A program made the translations under genes and the position numbers. The notes under the pieces were generated by a model. The model was not told where the DNA came from and did not search any database. It saw nothing but the letters and a program-made list of their open reading frames with translations. A stretch of 64,000 nt of DNA from Pseudocercospora fijiensis CIRAD86 (Eukaryota > Ascomycota > Dothideomycetes > Mycosphaerellales > Mycosphaerellaceae): contig NW_006921543.1 in the NCBI RefSeq assembly GCF_000340215.1, forward strand, positions 806,001 through 870,000. Reading direction: 5' to 3'. Shown piece by piece: positions 1 through 11,590 of this stretch (its first letter is position 1; each line of letters opens with the position of its first letter).

Positions 1-1750
1 AAGTTAATATTGCTAGCGAAGTTAAGGTCGGCGAGTTAACGCGTTTAGCTAATGTCTCGCCTACGAGAGGTATCTAAGCGCGGCGCCTAGTAAAGGGTTA
101 GTAGGTAAATAAGGAAGATATATCTACGCTGTCTTATAACCCTCGTAAGGACTTAGAATATAAGCAAACCTAGCGCCTTCTTACTAGCAATAATGAGTTA
201 GCTTTCGAGAACTATAACCGTACTAGCGCTAGTACTTAGTATACCGAAGATGCGTACTATTAGGCTAACGAAGAAGCGTAGAAGAAGCAGCTCTATATCG
301 GTAACTATATATTAATCGTATCCGCGTTCAAAGTGCTAAAGAGTAACTAGTTTAAGCAGAGTTAGAAGAAAGGTAAGGTAACGATATTCTTACTATCGCT
401 CGCACCTACCTAGCGGCTATATCCGCTTAGCTCGAGTTACGAGTATACTAATTTCTTCTATAGCGGAAGATTATAATAAGGCTCTCGACTACGCCGTAGA
501 GTTGATAAACGATACTAGAGACAAGATTAAGATTGACATTAAGTTTAAGACTACTACTAAGGACGCTAGATCTTTAGCTATTCTTAAAGTTAGCAAACTG
601 AAGCTAAACGATTAGTAGAATGTCGCTAGTATTACCTTTATTGCTAAGGAGCGGAAGGAGGGCAATTATACGACTAAGCTACTTGCTAACTATATATATA
701 CCCTCCCTAGCTGCGAGAACTATAGCGCTTACTGCTATAGACCTAAAGGCCTTCTAGACATCCCTCGCAATTATTACTAGTTCTATAGCGAGGCAATAAA
801 GCTATAGTCTTACGTACTTACTACAAAGCAAGAAGGAGCTACTCTTAAGCAACCGCCGTATAGTATCTTCGCTAAGATATAGCAGTATAAAGAGAAGATG
901 CAATCTCGTAAACTAAACAGTCTACTTGCCGCTATAAAGGAGCCCTTCTAGTTACAGACTCTAGTAAGGGCACGCTCTATGCTAGCAGTTTATCTACCGC
1001 CGCCGCTAGCTATAGACTATGCTAATCTAATCTAGACTATGTTTAATCTAGTTAATTAGAAGCTAGGCGTTGCAACTGCAGCTTAGGTCTAAGAAGCTTA
1101 GCCTATATAACAAGAGTCTCCTATTCTAAGGCATATTGCTAAGGCACTTAATATACTACCGAGAAGTCTACTAAGACAGTTCTTTTAATAGGCAGCGATA
1201 TAGCACGAATAGAAGGATGCTAAGGATAAGGAATAGCTCTTAAAGATAGAAGCGCACTTTATAACTAAACGCTATAACTGTAATTAGTTATATCAACTTC
1301 CTATACGAGAGTAGAAGGAGCTTAGCTTCTATAAGGGTAACTTAGGCACGTTGCGTAACTGTTTGAAGCGCTTTTAGAAGGAAAAGCTAGCTTAGAGAGA
1401 TTAATATAACAACGATATTTATAACGGAGCAACGGCCGATCTCGTTAGTTTAGATTAGTTAGGCGTTTATATACAGATTGAGAATTTAAGGGCTTACTAT
1501 TCGCTCCGTTGCGTATATCTCTATTATCGTCGTTGCTTCGAGAGTACTTTCTAGGGGCATTCTCGGAGTCTCTCGGAGGTAAAAGCGGAGGAGATATATA
1601 AAGCTTAGCAGTACGTACTAACACCTTATTAATTTTGTTATACTAACACTACGCTAGTTATATATATAAAATTCGTAGCGGAGCTTCGGATATATGTTAT
1701 CTTGCTAACCTGCAAATACTAGAGTATATTATTAATGTTATAGTAGTTAG
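1..1750. repeat. RIP-degraded repeat, family not identified
   Basis: The block is A/T-rich with almost no CpA or TpG but plenty of CpG, and every frame is broken by TAG/TAA, as expected after RIP. Reading the plus strand through the stops gives a long protein-like stretch at roughly 640-1610, with pieces such as LLDIPRNYY and KQEGATLKQPPYSIF. It therefore probably derives from a once-coding mobile or repeated gene. I do not recognise the family and see no terminal repeats. It abuts the Tc1-like remnant on its right. Confidence 0.6.
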
Positions 1751-1869
1751 ATCTAAAGCGACTAGAAATTGCTAGTAAGCTAGCTTTCCTCCGACTTAAT
1801 CTCGGCTTTAGCTTTAGATTTAAAGCCTTATACGTTATATCTAGCATGTTTGAACAACCCTGTTATATC

Positions 1870-2880
1870 TATCTTTCTAATATAATTAAGAGCCTATATA
1901 AGGAAGTCTTTAAAGCATTCGAAGTCTGCTATAAGATCTTTATTCTTCTTAAGCTATTTCTTAAGCAGTACGAAGGTCTGTTCTATAGGATTCAAGTTAG
2001 GAGAGTATAGCGGCAAATACTCGAGGGTGTGTCTAGCTAACAAGATTATAGACTCAACCTTCTTACTATAGTAGATAGAAGCGTTGTCTATTATAATAAT
2101 TATATTCTTACTAAGAAGAGGCAGCACTTTATTCTCTAGCTAGTCGTTAAATATAACTTAATTAACCGCGCCTTAGATATAGAGGGTATAGGGCAGATAT
2201 CTATAGATTGTAAGTGCTAGAAGTACTAACATTCGCTCTTACCGTTACGTATACTAATAGTTATAGCAATCTATGCCCTTCGGCGACTATCTAAACTTGC
2301 GGTATCTAGACTTCTTATTAGAGGCTGTTTCGTCGATAAATACTAACTTATCTATACGCTATTTCTAGCTCTTCGTATACTAGGCGGCTCTTGCTAACGC
2401 ACTACGTTCCTTCGCGACCTTATACGCTACTTTGCGAGTCTAACCGAGCCTATATAGGCACTTCTATACCGTAGCCGGATCTACCTTAATTTCGAAGCGA
2501 TCGTATAGCGTAGTATACATTTCCTCGAGATATGCCTCCGGCCGTGTCGACAAGTACTTAAGGAGGTAGATTTCTATCTCCTTCGTAATCTTCCTCTTAC
2601 GACTCGATTTAAACCTCTCCGACGTTAAGAATACCTCTCCGAAGAGGCTATAATAAAACTTCTATCGAAACATAGTCGACCGGCTCGTATCTGTCTTTAA
2701 TATAATATCTATTACTTTATAACCGGCGTCAAAATAATGCTTAGCGAGTCGCGCTATTTCGGTAGGTAAGGGCGTAGGAAGGGCTCGTACGGCGTAGAAG
2801 AGCTAGAATAGCTAGAATACTAACAATAATACCTCGGACTGTATATTTAACGGCTATACTATCAACATAAACACTATTTT
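1870..2880 (-). mobile_element. Tc1/mariner-like transposase remnant (DDE_3), RIP-mutated
   Basis: Conceptual translation of the minus strand through RIP stops gives a nearly full transposase of about 330 residues. It has an N-terminal helix-turn-helix region (KITKEIEIYLLKYLSTRPEA, around 2560), the motif LVFIDETASNKKSRYRKFR (around 2320), IIIIIDNASIYYSKKVE (around 2090) and YLPLYSPNLNPIEQTF (around 2000). The ID-ET, DNA and SPNLNPIE blocks are the three catalytic regions of Tc1/mariner DDE_3 transposases, and the last Glu is intact. Several in-frame TAG codons make the copy inactive. I could not find convincing terminal inverted repeats. It differs from the second Tc1-like element at 29.8 kb, which has a much longer N-terminus. 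Confidence 0.85.
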
Positions 2881-3239
2881 CGCGCGTAGTATTGCAATAA
2901 GCCGACTAGAGGACGAAATGCACGATTTACTAGTAAAAAGTTGGTAGGGCTCCTCCAGTTCTTGGCAGTCTCAACCTTCCGGCAAAGCACAGTATAGTCC
3001 ATGGAAAGCTGCTTCACTCTCGATTTGTGATGATATCAGCCGTCCCACCTTGCTCGCCTACTTTCACCCCTTTCCACTAGCTGGCGGCTAGTTCTAGAAC
3101 TATTGATAGCTTTGCCGATTTCCGCTCCGCCGCAATAACACATCCCGTTGCAGCCATCACATCTCCTCCTCCTTTTGGACTGCCCGCTCCGCCATCATGT
3201 CGACTCTGTGAGAGCAGAGCAGGGCAGAGCAGAGCTGAC

Positions 3240-4532
3240 ATGGAGCTCGACAGGCGATTGACATGGAGGCACTCCTCCTACCTGCTTGCCTTCCTGCTGG
3301 TGGCCCAATCGATCCTGGTCTTGTATGGTCTGAACACTGCGCCGCCAGGCTTCCGAGGCACAGGCACATCGGGAATACAGCACCAAGTCCAAGGGTTGGA
3401 TCAGCTGCTTCCACACGAGCTCCCAGATACGCTTTCTGTAGCTCAATGCGACGCTGAATTTCCACACCTCTACTACGAGGTTGACCGAGCAGCAAGCTAC
3501 TGGAAGGCAAAGAAGCACACCATCTCCAAAAAGGACGTGGACATTTCTTGGCATCCTACCGACTGGTTAAGTGGCGGGGCCATACGAGTGCTGATACATG
3601 ACAATCGACTGCGCGTCCTCGAAAGCATCAACGCCTTGCGCTTGATAGGCTATCAGGAACGTTCGCTGGGCATCCTGAATTTGTTGCATCGCGCGTTGGA
3701 AGCCGCAACTGCTGGCGGAGAACGACTTCCCACCATCGAAGCAGCAATCGTTCTTCAGGACTTATCCTTGCCGCCAACGGAGCATGGCACCGAGACTTTC
3801 TGGACCTGGACTCGCGAGCTCGGCAACAGCACATTTGATCGCGTTTGGCTGATCCCAAACTTCGACTTCTGGGCAGCGAAAGGTCTGGGCTCCTATCGAG
3901 ACGCACGTCTGGAAGCATTTGCGCGCGACAACGTGGAGAAGATCCCCAAAGCCGTCTGGAGAGGGAGTCGACTGAACAATGAGAAGCTTAGAAGTGGCCT
4001 GTTCAACACGACAAGAGGAAAGGAATGGGCAGACATCCTTTACTACAACGGCACTACTGGCGAGAATGCGATCCCCATCAGAGATATGTGCAATTACACC
4101 ATGACAGTGCATACGGAAGGCTGGACGTATTCTGGCCGACTCAAGTTTCTCTTCAACTGTAACTCTCTTCCTTTCGTCCACGAGTTGAACTATACGGCGC
4201 AATACTATCATCTGCTGGAGAAGGAGGGACCGAATCAGAACTACGTCGCCGTGGCTCGCAATTGGTCTGACTTGGAGGAGAAGGTTCTCTACTATAAAGA
4301 CCATCCTAACGCAGCCCAAAACATTATCGCGAACAATATGGCCACCTTCAGAGACAAGTACTTGACGCGAGCGGCGACTTCTTGTTACTTGAGAAGACTG
4401 ATACGAGCGTATTCTGAAGTGGCCTTCACGCCGGAAGTTCACGCGCCTGAAGGTGTCGGCTCGACGGAGCTTCGCGGACGTCCATTTGAGATGTACATGA
4501 ACAGGCCCGAAGACTTTCTGGAGCCGAAATGA
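3240..4532 (+). CDS. GT90 / CAP10-like glycosyltransferase, type II membrane protein
   Basis: A single uninterrupted 430-residue frame. Residues 14-31 form a hydrophobic segment after a short basic N-terminus, which suggests a Golgi-type signal anchor with a lumenal catalytic domain. The C-terminal half carries hallmarks of the GT90/CAP10 family (fungal xylosyltransferase Cap10 and animal POGLUT relatives): VWRGS at about 239-243, and TEGWTYSGRLKFLFNCNSL at about 292-310, containing the conserved E-G-x-x-Y-S-x-R-L-K block. Several N-glycosylation sequons support a lumenal location. The family transfers sugars from nucleotide-sugar donors to capsule, cell-wall or glycoprotein acceptors; the acceptor here is unknown. 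The start is the first ATG, placed so that the anchor is complete. It lies only about 300 bp from the left transposon block, so its promoter is compact. Confidence 0.88.
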   Translation: MELDRRLTWRHSSYLLAFLLVAQSILVLYGLNTAPPGFRGTGTSGIQHQVQGLDQLLPHELPDTLSVAQCDAEFPHLYYEVDRAASYWKAKKHTISKKDVDISWHPTDWLSGGAIRVLIHDNRLRVLESINALRLIGYQERSLGILNLLHRALEAATAGGERLPTIEAAIVLQDLSLPPTEHGTETFWTWTRELGNSTFDRVWLIPNFDFWAAKGLGSYRDARLEAFARDNVEKIPKAVWRGSRLNNEKLRSGLFNTTRGKEWADILYYNGTTGENAIPIRDMCNYTMTVHTEGWTYSGRLKFLFNCNSLPFVHELNYTAQYYHLLEKEGPNQNYVAVARNWSDLEEKVLYYKDHPNAAQNIIANNMATFRDKYLTRAATSCYLRRLIRAYSEVAFTPEVHAPEGVGSTELRGRPFEMYMNRPEDFLEPK

Positions 4533-5029
4533 CCACCTTGACCAATTACAAGCGGCGGACCTGAGCGGCGCGACATCAGTCATCTGCCACTGTGTCCGGT
4601 GTCTGGCAATGTGGAACCCGGGCCATGGTGCAATGTGTTTAGGTATGTCTGCAAGTTCAGAGACATTATCGCCATTACTAGGGCGTACAGTCCTGCACTA
4701 TAGATGCGCAGTTTCATCGGCGAGTCGCATTGACAGGCATTTGAATTTTGTCTTGCAAAGAGCCATCAACTGGACCAGTTTGACTCTAGTGGAGTTGCGA
4801 GGTGACCGAGCTATCGTCTTAGACATTGCAGAGAAGTGCGACAAGCCTCTATAGCCACACCCGCTGAATACCATGCGATACAAAAGAAGTATCCTGCTCG
4901 TCGAAAGACAGATTTTCGAGCACATCAACAACAACCAATACACAATTACATCACCCAGCACAAAACTGCATCCAGGACAAATTTCTCGCAAGATTTGAAG
5001 TTCGAATTGATTTTCTCAAAAAGATCACG
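4533..5029. other. Intergenic region
   Basis: About 500 bp separate two genes read in the same direction. It must hold the GT90 3' end and the monooxygenase promoter. Short open frames here show no family similarity or codon pattern that I trust. Confidence 0.6.
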
Positions 5030-6547
5030 ATGCGTCCACTTTTCCCCGACGTGGTCATTATCGGCGCAGGACTTAGCGGGCTTGTAGCTGCTAGCTATCT
5101 CTGCGCTGAAGGCCTCAAAGTTACCATCATCGAGCAAAAGCCCGGACCAGGAGGCGTGTGGAATTCAGTACCAAAGAAGCATGGTCGATGGGAAAAGCCA
5201 GTCTACTCTGCTCTTGAAACGAATATACCACGCCAAACCATGACACTCTCCGACCAATCATGGCCTACTGGTACTCCACTGATGCCTCACAACAAGCAAG
5301 TCAAACAATACCTGGAACAGTATTGCTATCAACTTCAGCAGAAGTACGAGCACAAGAGACTGCTGTACATCCAATACAATGCCGCTGTTGTGGAGGTGAA
5401 GAAGTGTCAGCAGGACTACAACGAGAAATGGAAGACCACCATTGAAAGTCTTCAATCAGAGGTCCCACAGTATGAGAACCTTCACTCTGACTTCGTCGTG
5501 GTTGCCGTGGGAAATTACCAGACCCCATTCTTTCCATTCTACCCAGGACTCAACGAGTGGCGAGACACTCACCCGGATTCTGTGTCGCATGCACTCTTCT
5601 ATGAAAATCCTAACGACTTTCGCAAAAAGGCAAATCAACTAGATCTTTTTTCTTTGAGACTGGTTTTAACGTGTTCGTAGAATGTACTCATGATCGGATA
5701 CGGCCCTTCGGGTTTCGACATCTCTTCAAAGATCGCCAAAGTCGCCAAGTCACTCGTCCTCTCCACAAGCCGTCCGGACCAAGCATTGGCGCCAGGCGTA
5801 CATCTTGGGCTGCCCGAAATTGCTCACCTGGATGCCCCCAGCCGCACTGCCATCTTTAAGAGCGGCGACAAGTCTGATAGTAACAAACCTGGAGGTGTGT
5901 TTACGGGAGTCGATAAGATCCTTTTCTGCACCGGATACAAGTACAATTTCGATTTCATCAAGACACCCAATGGCGCTCCGCTCCTCGATGAGGGCTTCAT
6001 GGTTGCTGAGGTATACCAACACACTATCTACCGTCCCGATCCAACCCTCGCGTTTCTGGGCTTGCCAAAGGGAGGTCTATCTTTCATCATTGCCGAGGCA
6101 CAAAGTGCGTTGATAGCTCGGGCATTCAAAGGCCGTCTTCTCATCCCCAGTGTACCTTTCATGAAATCTCTCATCGATCAAGAGAAGAAAAAATGGAAAG
6201 ACCGAGTTCAGAGGAACGAGGTGCGAGACAGCTCCTATCATGATTTGGGCGGAGGCAACGACAAGGAGTATGTCAACCAGCTATGGAAGGTGTGCCAAGC
6301 TGCAGCGCCACCTTCTGCTGGGAATCTAGGCAAGGCACCACCATATTGGTGCAGTTGCATGGACGATGCAAAAGCACAGACTGGAATGGTTCGTTTGAGG
6401 TACAAAGCGCTGGGCGAAAAGAGAGTCAGGTATAGCACTTATGCTTCAGTAGGCGGTGTGCTCCCAACTTCTTGTCCGACGCACAGCCGTCTTGAGCAAG
6501 AAGTGAGCCCTGGAGGGGGCTTGGCATGTTGCTACATTGGACAGTAA
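5030..6547 (+). CDS. Flavin-containing monooxygenase (FMO-like), one GC-AG intron
   Basis: Two exons, 5030-5629 and 5681-6547, encode about 488 residues. Exon 1 opens with the FAD Rossmann motif VVIIGAGLSGLVAASYL (GxGxxG at residues 12-17), followed by GPGGVW. Exon 2 restores the NADPH Rossmann motif VLMIGYGPSGFDIS (about 202-215) and the FMO signature FCTGY (about 282-286). The stretch between, HALFYENPNDF, corresponds to the FMO fingerprint region. The joining intron is 51 nt with donor AAG|GCAAAT instead of GT, branch-like TTTTAAC and acceptor TTCGTAG, phase 0. Without it the frame stops at 5680 and the second Rossmann fold is lost. The family hydroxylates soft nucleophiles (N or S) or acts as a Baeyer-Villiger type oxygenase; the substrate is unknown. 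The last 40 residues look weakly conserved, so a further 3' intron is possible. Confidence 0.85.
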
Positions 6548-7396
6548 AGCTGGTTTGGGTCAACCTGTTGAGATCGTGCTCCACTTCGGATGGTGTTCAG
6601 CTCGTCACGGCGTTGAAGCACATCTGCTCTCCATGTCCATAGCGAAATTTTGTTGTCCCGAACTAAGTCCCCCCCCCCCAAGTCTTTTACACAACATGGT
6701 ACATATCATTCTTATCCTGCAAAAGCACAAATATAATAAGTAGTCTCGTGCATGTCTCCTAGACCCCAGCAGTCGCAACAAGCTGAGCCGCACAACTATT
6801 GCCGCGAGCCAGCGGATCTCCACAGCAATCTTCTCAGCCTCTGGAGCTTGCCATTTCCCCAAAGCAACAGCGACATCACAATTCGTAGCCTTGCCAATCG
6901 CACCACGTCCCACAATACTGTACAGTACATACTACTACCATCAACTTCAGCGCCAGCATCTGCACAAACGGCAAATCCTCCCCCATCAACGCCGACTGGA
7001 TGCCCATCCACCAGTTCGATCCACTCAGAAAGATCTCCGTTCCAGTCGTGACCGACATCCGGGTATGTGGCATCTTCTCAGGTCCAGACCTCGGGAGAAG
7101 AGCAGATCAATTCGCCAAGCCACCAGGCTGAGACGTGTATCGTCCGTTAGAGTTGCCTGTTCCGGCGTTTCAGCTCCTGCAGGGCTCGCCAAGACTCTGT
7201 GCTGCGATCTCCATATGCCCGGGTAGTTTGTGTACTGGATGCGAGGCGAAGATCTTTTGGAGACCGTCGATGGATTGTCGTGGTGTTTGATGGAGCGGAA
7301 GTTGGAAGTGTTGGAAAAGGGTTTCCTTTTTGTAATCTTTCATTCTCTCTCTTGTGTCTTCATCGTTGCATGAACTCGTTAGGAAAGTAATGCCTA
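6548..7396. other. Intergenic region with poly(C) tract
   Basis: About 850 bp between two plus-strand genes. A run of about 10 C lies near 6669-6678. Short frames at 6537-7226 on either strand are rich in Ser, His and Pro and show no recognisable domain, so I do not call a gene. Confidence 0.55.
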
Positions 7397-8630
7397 ATGG
7401 CGGCTCACGATCATGATGTACCGCTGTTTGTTTCGATGGGAATGGTAGTATTGGATGAAGTACATCTTCCAGATGGCCAAGTATTGCCAAATGTGGTTGG
7501 AGGATCCATGCCATACAGCACCGTCGGGGCCTGTCTCGCCGTGGACGAAGCAGACGTACATCGTATATGCTGCTTCTTGCTGGCCGGCCATGACTTTCCC
7601 CAAGAAGCAACGAAGGAAATAGAAAGCTGGGGAGTTGATCTCGAGATCCAGAATTCCGAGGGACGAGTTTCCACGCGAGGCAAATTGCAATACCACGATC
7701 AAGGTTTTGCAAGTAAGTACGAACAGAAGCCGTGCAAAATTTCGGCATTCATAGAATTTGAAGCTCAATTCCAGAACACAGGCAAGACGTTTGGGTTCTT
7801 GACTCCTCCCCTTCAGCCAACCGCGAAGGACTTACCTTTGCGCTTTTTGCGAGCTTCGGCGTTTCATTTTGTTGCCAGCCCCGACCAGTTGACGCTGCAG
7901 GTCAAGGACTTATTGGAAGCACGCAAGGAGGCGGGAATCACCACGCGGCCTTTTCTCGCGTGGGAGCCGGCGCCCATGCATTGTCGCCCAAACAGTCTGG
8001 CTGCTCATGTCGAAGCCAGCAAGCTTGTCGATGTCTTTTCGCCGAATCATCAAGAGCTTGATGCTTTGTGTGGTCGGCTCAAACAGCAAGGTCCGCTGCC
8101 ACCCGCTGATGTCGGCAGAGAGCACGTCGAAGGTCAGTCAGCTGCACCGGCACGTCCAGTCCGAAACATGAGCTGACCGGCCGGATTGTATGACAATAAC
8201 AGGTTGCGCCGCAGCGTTCATGGAAGAACACTTCCACGCCTTTGGACCACACCAGTTGGTGATCATCAGGGCAGCCGAGCATGGTAGCTTGGTCGCGCGA
8301 AGAACGACGTCTGGCGACGAGTTGCAGGATACGGTTGACATGACCTGGGTGGTTCCCTACTACTCTGGTGACGATCAGCATCGCATCAAGGACGCAACCG
8401 GGGCCGGCAGTGCATTCCTGGGTGCATTTGCTGTCGAGTTCCAGCAGAATGGCGGTGATGCCGTCGAAGCTACTGCCAAAGCGAGCGTGGCTGCGTCTTT
8501 CGCCGTCGAACAAATCGGCCTTCCCACCAAGCATCATTCTAGCGGCCGTCGGACTTCGAAGTCCGAGTGGAATGGCACGACGGTTGCCGAGCGGATGAAG
8601 GAGTATGAGCACAAGACGAGCAAAACATAG
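7397..8630 (+). CDS. pfkB-family carbohydrate kinase-like protein (Mak32-like)
   Basis: Three exons, 7397-7712, 7782-8132 and 8203-8630, sum to 1095 nt (364 residues). Intron 1 (69 nt, GTAAGT...ACACAG) is a multiple of three without stops, but its removal brings YHDQGFASKTFGFLTPPLQ together, as in the family. Intron 2 (70 nt, GTCAGT, branch GCTGAC, AACAG) is required to reach the C-terminal motif. Features are SMGMVVLDEVHLPDG and VVGGSMPYS near the N-terminus (ribokinase fold), VFSPNHQELD mid-protein and KDATGAGSAFLGAF at the C-terminus. The last corresponds to the pfkB anion-hole signature, but the usual catalytic Asp of GAGD is Ser, so activity is doubtful. Yeast Mak32 is a related pfkB-like protein linked to stability of L-A dsRNA-derived particles; the biochemical role is not known. 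Confidence 0.82.
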
Positions 8631-9167
8631 TTCGGCTCTCCAAGGCCTCGTAGGTTGCGTTGTTCTTTGTTTGTAAAATAACAGACGAAGTATTCCTGTA
8701 ACTCGGAAAGCGGAGGTGAAGATTCACGCAGCATCCCAGAATAGAACCTTACTTCAGCGTCCGCCGCCAAGCCCGACCCCGAACCCTTGCTGGTAGAACT
8801 ACAGTAAGTGAATAAGCCGACTTGCATACTGCGTGCTCAAATCAGGCCTCATCACACCTTCGCGCCGAAATCAACGCATTGTTGCTGTATGCGGGCGCAA
8901 ACCATGAGTAGGCTCCGCTGCCTCAGATGCAGTGCGAGCGTTAGCACCATCGGCCTTGGCTATTCTAACCGTTGATCTGCAAAAATGCTATCTTTATTCC
9001 TTCGTACTGCATATGATGATTGCGGCTGACACGACTAGGATTCACGACGCAATGAGCTCAGCCCCGGAGCGTTTACCGAGCGCTTTAGTCGGGCGCTCTG
9101 CAGTCACCGATGCGTCTGGTCGTCTTCTTCTTTCTCGATCCGTGCTCTTGAGCAAAAGTTATCCGGC
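8631..9167. other. Intergenic region / possible missing 5' exon
   Basis: About 540 bp. The gene to the right lacks an obvious signal peptide although it looks like a surface membrane protein, so an unannotated upstream exon may lie here. I could not fix one from splice signals alone. Confidence 0.4.
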
Positions 9168-10444
9168 ATGGCGGATCTCTGGCAGGCTCTACGTGACAGG
9201 ATGGACGGTTTGGCGAGCGAGGCAAGAGCACATGTCAAGCAGATCGATGGGTATAGCAGGGTGGAAGAGTGTAGGGCGTACTGTGCTACACAAGGAAGTG
9301 GGCTGGAATACATGTTGAAAGAGCACTCTTGTCTGTGTCAAGAGAGCATACACGAATTGCTCAGAAGAGATGCAAAAGGCCTTCGTCCAAGACAAACCGC
9401 TGCAGCCAGTCCAGAGCAGATCGCCGCAATCATGCGCTGCGGACCAGACACATCCTGTCGAGCAAGTGTGTCGAGCAGCATCCAGAGCAGCGCGGACCAA
9501 GCGGCTACAGCTACGGCTACGTCTACGAGCGATAGCACTACGCCTAGCCCAGCAGATGCGACTGCTACAGCAACAGCAACAGCTGGGCCAGCATCAGGTA
9601 TCACAATATTATTGTCGTTGATTAATTCCAGCTGATTTCGTGTGCAGACGTTCTCGCTTCATCTCAAGCCTCCCTGTCTGTAGATGGTGCCCCAGCAACC
9701 ATTGCGTCCGACGGAGGTGCTACAGCCACTTTGGCAACGACGACAGGAAACCAGAGCACATCAGGTTCCTCTTCAGCGGATGGCCTAGCTGGCGCAACGC
9801 CGACCAGTGTGAAGGAGTCCAACAACAATGGTAGTATAAGTCAAGGAAGCAAGATTGGCCTCGGTGTTGGCTTGGGAGTCGGCTTGGCAGTACTCATCGC
9901 AGCTATCGTCCTATTCTGCCTAGCTCGAAGACGGAGGCAAAGACGGGCAGCTATGGGAGGCAAATACGCGCATGCCCAATCCGATCTTTCGATGGTTGAG
10001 GCGCCCTATCCAACTACTACAGGAGTTGCTGCTGTACGAGAAACATCGAAGGAATACCAGGAGCCGCCTAACTACGAACCACCCCGATATTCACAGTACG
10101 AGCGCGAGCGCGACCACCAGCCTGTCGAAGATGATCGAGAAGCCGTGGAAGAAGTCGATGATCGTGCCAGCGAGGAGTTTGAGCCGCCTCACAACGTCTT
10201 CCAGACACCAGTGGGTCAAGGTCAAAGCCCAATTACACCTCTGCAACCTGAGGCACACCTTAACCGAAGTTTCACAAATGCACCTCTGGCGCTCGCGATC
10301 CCTTCAGCTGCGGGCGGTGTATCTACGCCTCATTCTCGCGACCTCTCACCTGCTGGCGGCGGCTCGCCCGTCTCACCTGTCTCGCCGGTTTCTGCTGTAT
10401 CGCCTATCAATAGTCGGCCCTCCTCGCCGGCACGGCGTCATTGA
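9168..10444 (+). CDS. Single-pass membrane protein with Ser/Thr-rich ectodomain (WSC-sensor-like architecture)
   Basis: Exons 9168-9597 and 9648-10444 (50-nt intron, GTATCA, branch GCTGATT, GTGCAG) give 408 residues. A short Cys-containing N-terminal region (VEECRAYCATQGSGLEYML, then CLCQES) is followed by a Thr/Ser/Ala-rich stretch that is probably O-mannosylated. A single glycine-rich transmembrane segment (IGLGVGLGVGLAVLIAAIVL, about 212-232) precedes the stop-transfer cluster RRRRQRR. The cytoplasmic tail of about 170 residues is rich in Pro, Ser and Glu and carries repeated SPVSPV motifs. This layout is typical of fungal cell-wall sensors and WSC-type proteins, but the Cys spacing is too short for a confident WSC domain. 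The start is uncertain: no signal peptide follows the first ATG, so an upstream exon is likely. Confidence 0.72.
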
Positions 10445-11590
10445 TGTTGAGATTTATAGCGCAAGATTCACGATATTAATGCCTTTCATGTCCAGTCCCT
10501 CTTTTTGCTTATCACATTCGGTAAGAGCGTTCGTTCTTCGGCAGCAAATTTCAATGTATGTTGGCCCACAAGCCTTTAGTGAAGCACTACCTGCTGCCAA
10601 CACAAGATCATATAGCGAGCATGAGAACTGCGCTCAGCCACGGTGTACCCAAATAGCAAGCTCTGCCTCGAGCCTTTGCCTAAGCGCCGCGGCTGAGTCT
10701 ACATCATGGGCGCATTCAGCTAAACAGTTTTCAGCATTCCACCTTTCACTCACCGGTCTATCGATGCCCTACTAGGCTGAACTGTCAGCAATATGGCCGC
10801 ACTTGGATTCGGATTCTCAACTCGACAGTTTAGGGGTCTCGCATGGAAAACCTGGATTCGTACTCTATGCCGCCGAATTCACTCCCTTATCAGTGGCGGG
10901 ACCGTCTCGTGTATGATCATTGTCACTGGAAAGAATGTCATTGGCAAAACGATTACCGAGCAATTCTGTGGAGATGACTACCTTATGATGTTTGCTCCTG
11001 GATATTATCGACCTTCCTGACACCTTTAGAGCTCTCGATATATCAATCTTTCTTTCCACTATCTGCTTCAAGAGAGTGGCGGAAGCAAGACCACAATAAG
11101 CTGAAAATCATGCACAGGCTTTTTCAATCTACATACAATCTGGCATTCTATCCCATGACTGTATAATCCTACCTGGACCCCATGAGGAAGCTCTCCCCAT
11201 CTGGCGTCACAAAGTGCACGCAACAGCTGCGAACTTGTCTTGCCGATCACGCTCCCATGGACATCAAGACACGGAGCAAGCAAACCCGAAGAGCAAATGA
11301 CATGCGTCCGCCACTACCACTCTTCAATACAATTACTTGTCTCAACTGACATGCTTCCATGATGGAGGAGGCAACCCGTGAGTCAATATAGAGCTGGTGA
11401 ACCCTCAACGCGACGGCCCAGCTCCCAAAATCGATCGAAAGAAAGCTTCATTGTCCTCAGCAGAGGAAAAAAAAACGTCGATCCGAAGCGCTCAGTCCTC
11501 ATCTGAGATCGCATAAGAACACCGATCAACTCTAGTACTCCCACCCTCCCGCCCCATACATATCGGATCCCCCCCCCCCCCCCCCCAACA
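10445..11590. other. Intergenic region with poly(C) tract
   Basis: About 1.1 kb without a supported gene. A long C run (about 17-18 nt) lies near 11569-11586, immediately before a small Cys-rich frame. Confidence 0.5.

Noticed and set aside
3762..4583. 273-residue open frame on the minus strand
   Set aside because: Antisense to the strongly conserved GT90 coding sequence; no domain of its own.
7170..7768. Minus-strand frames over the start of the Mak32-like gene
   Set aside because: They overlap exon 1 of a gene with clear pfkB motifs and show no family signal.
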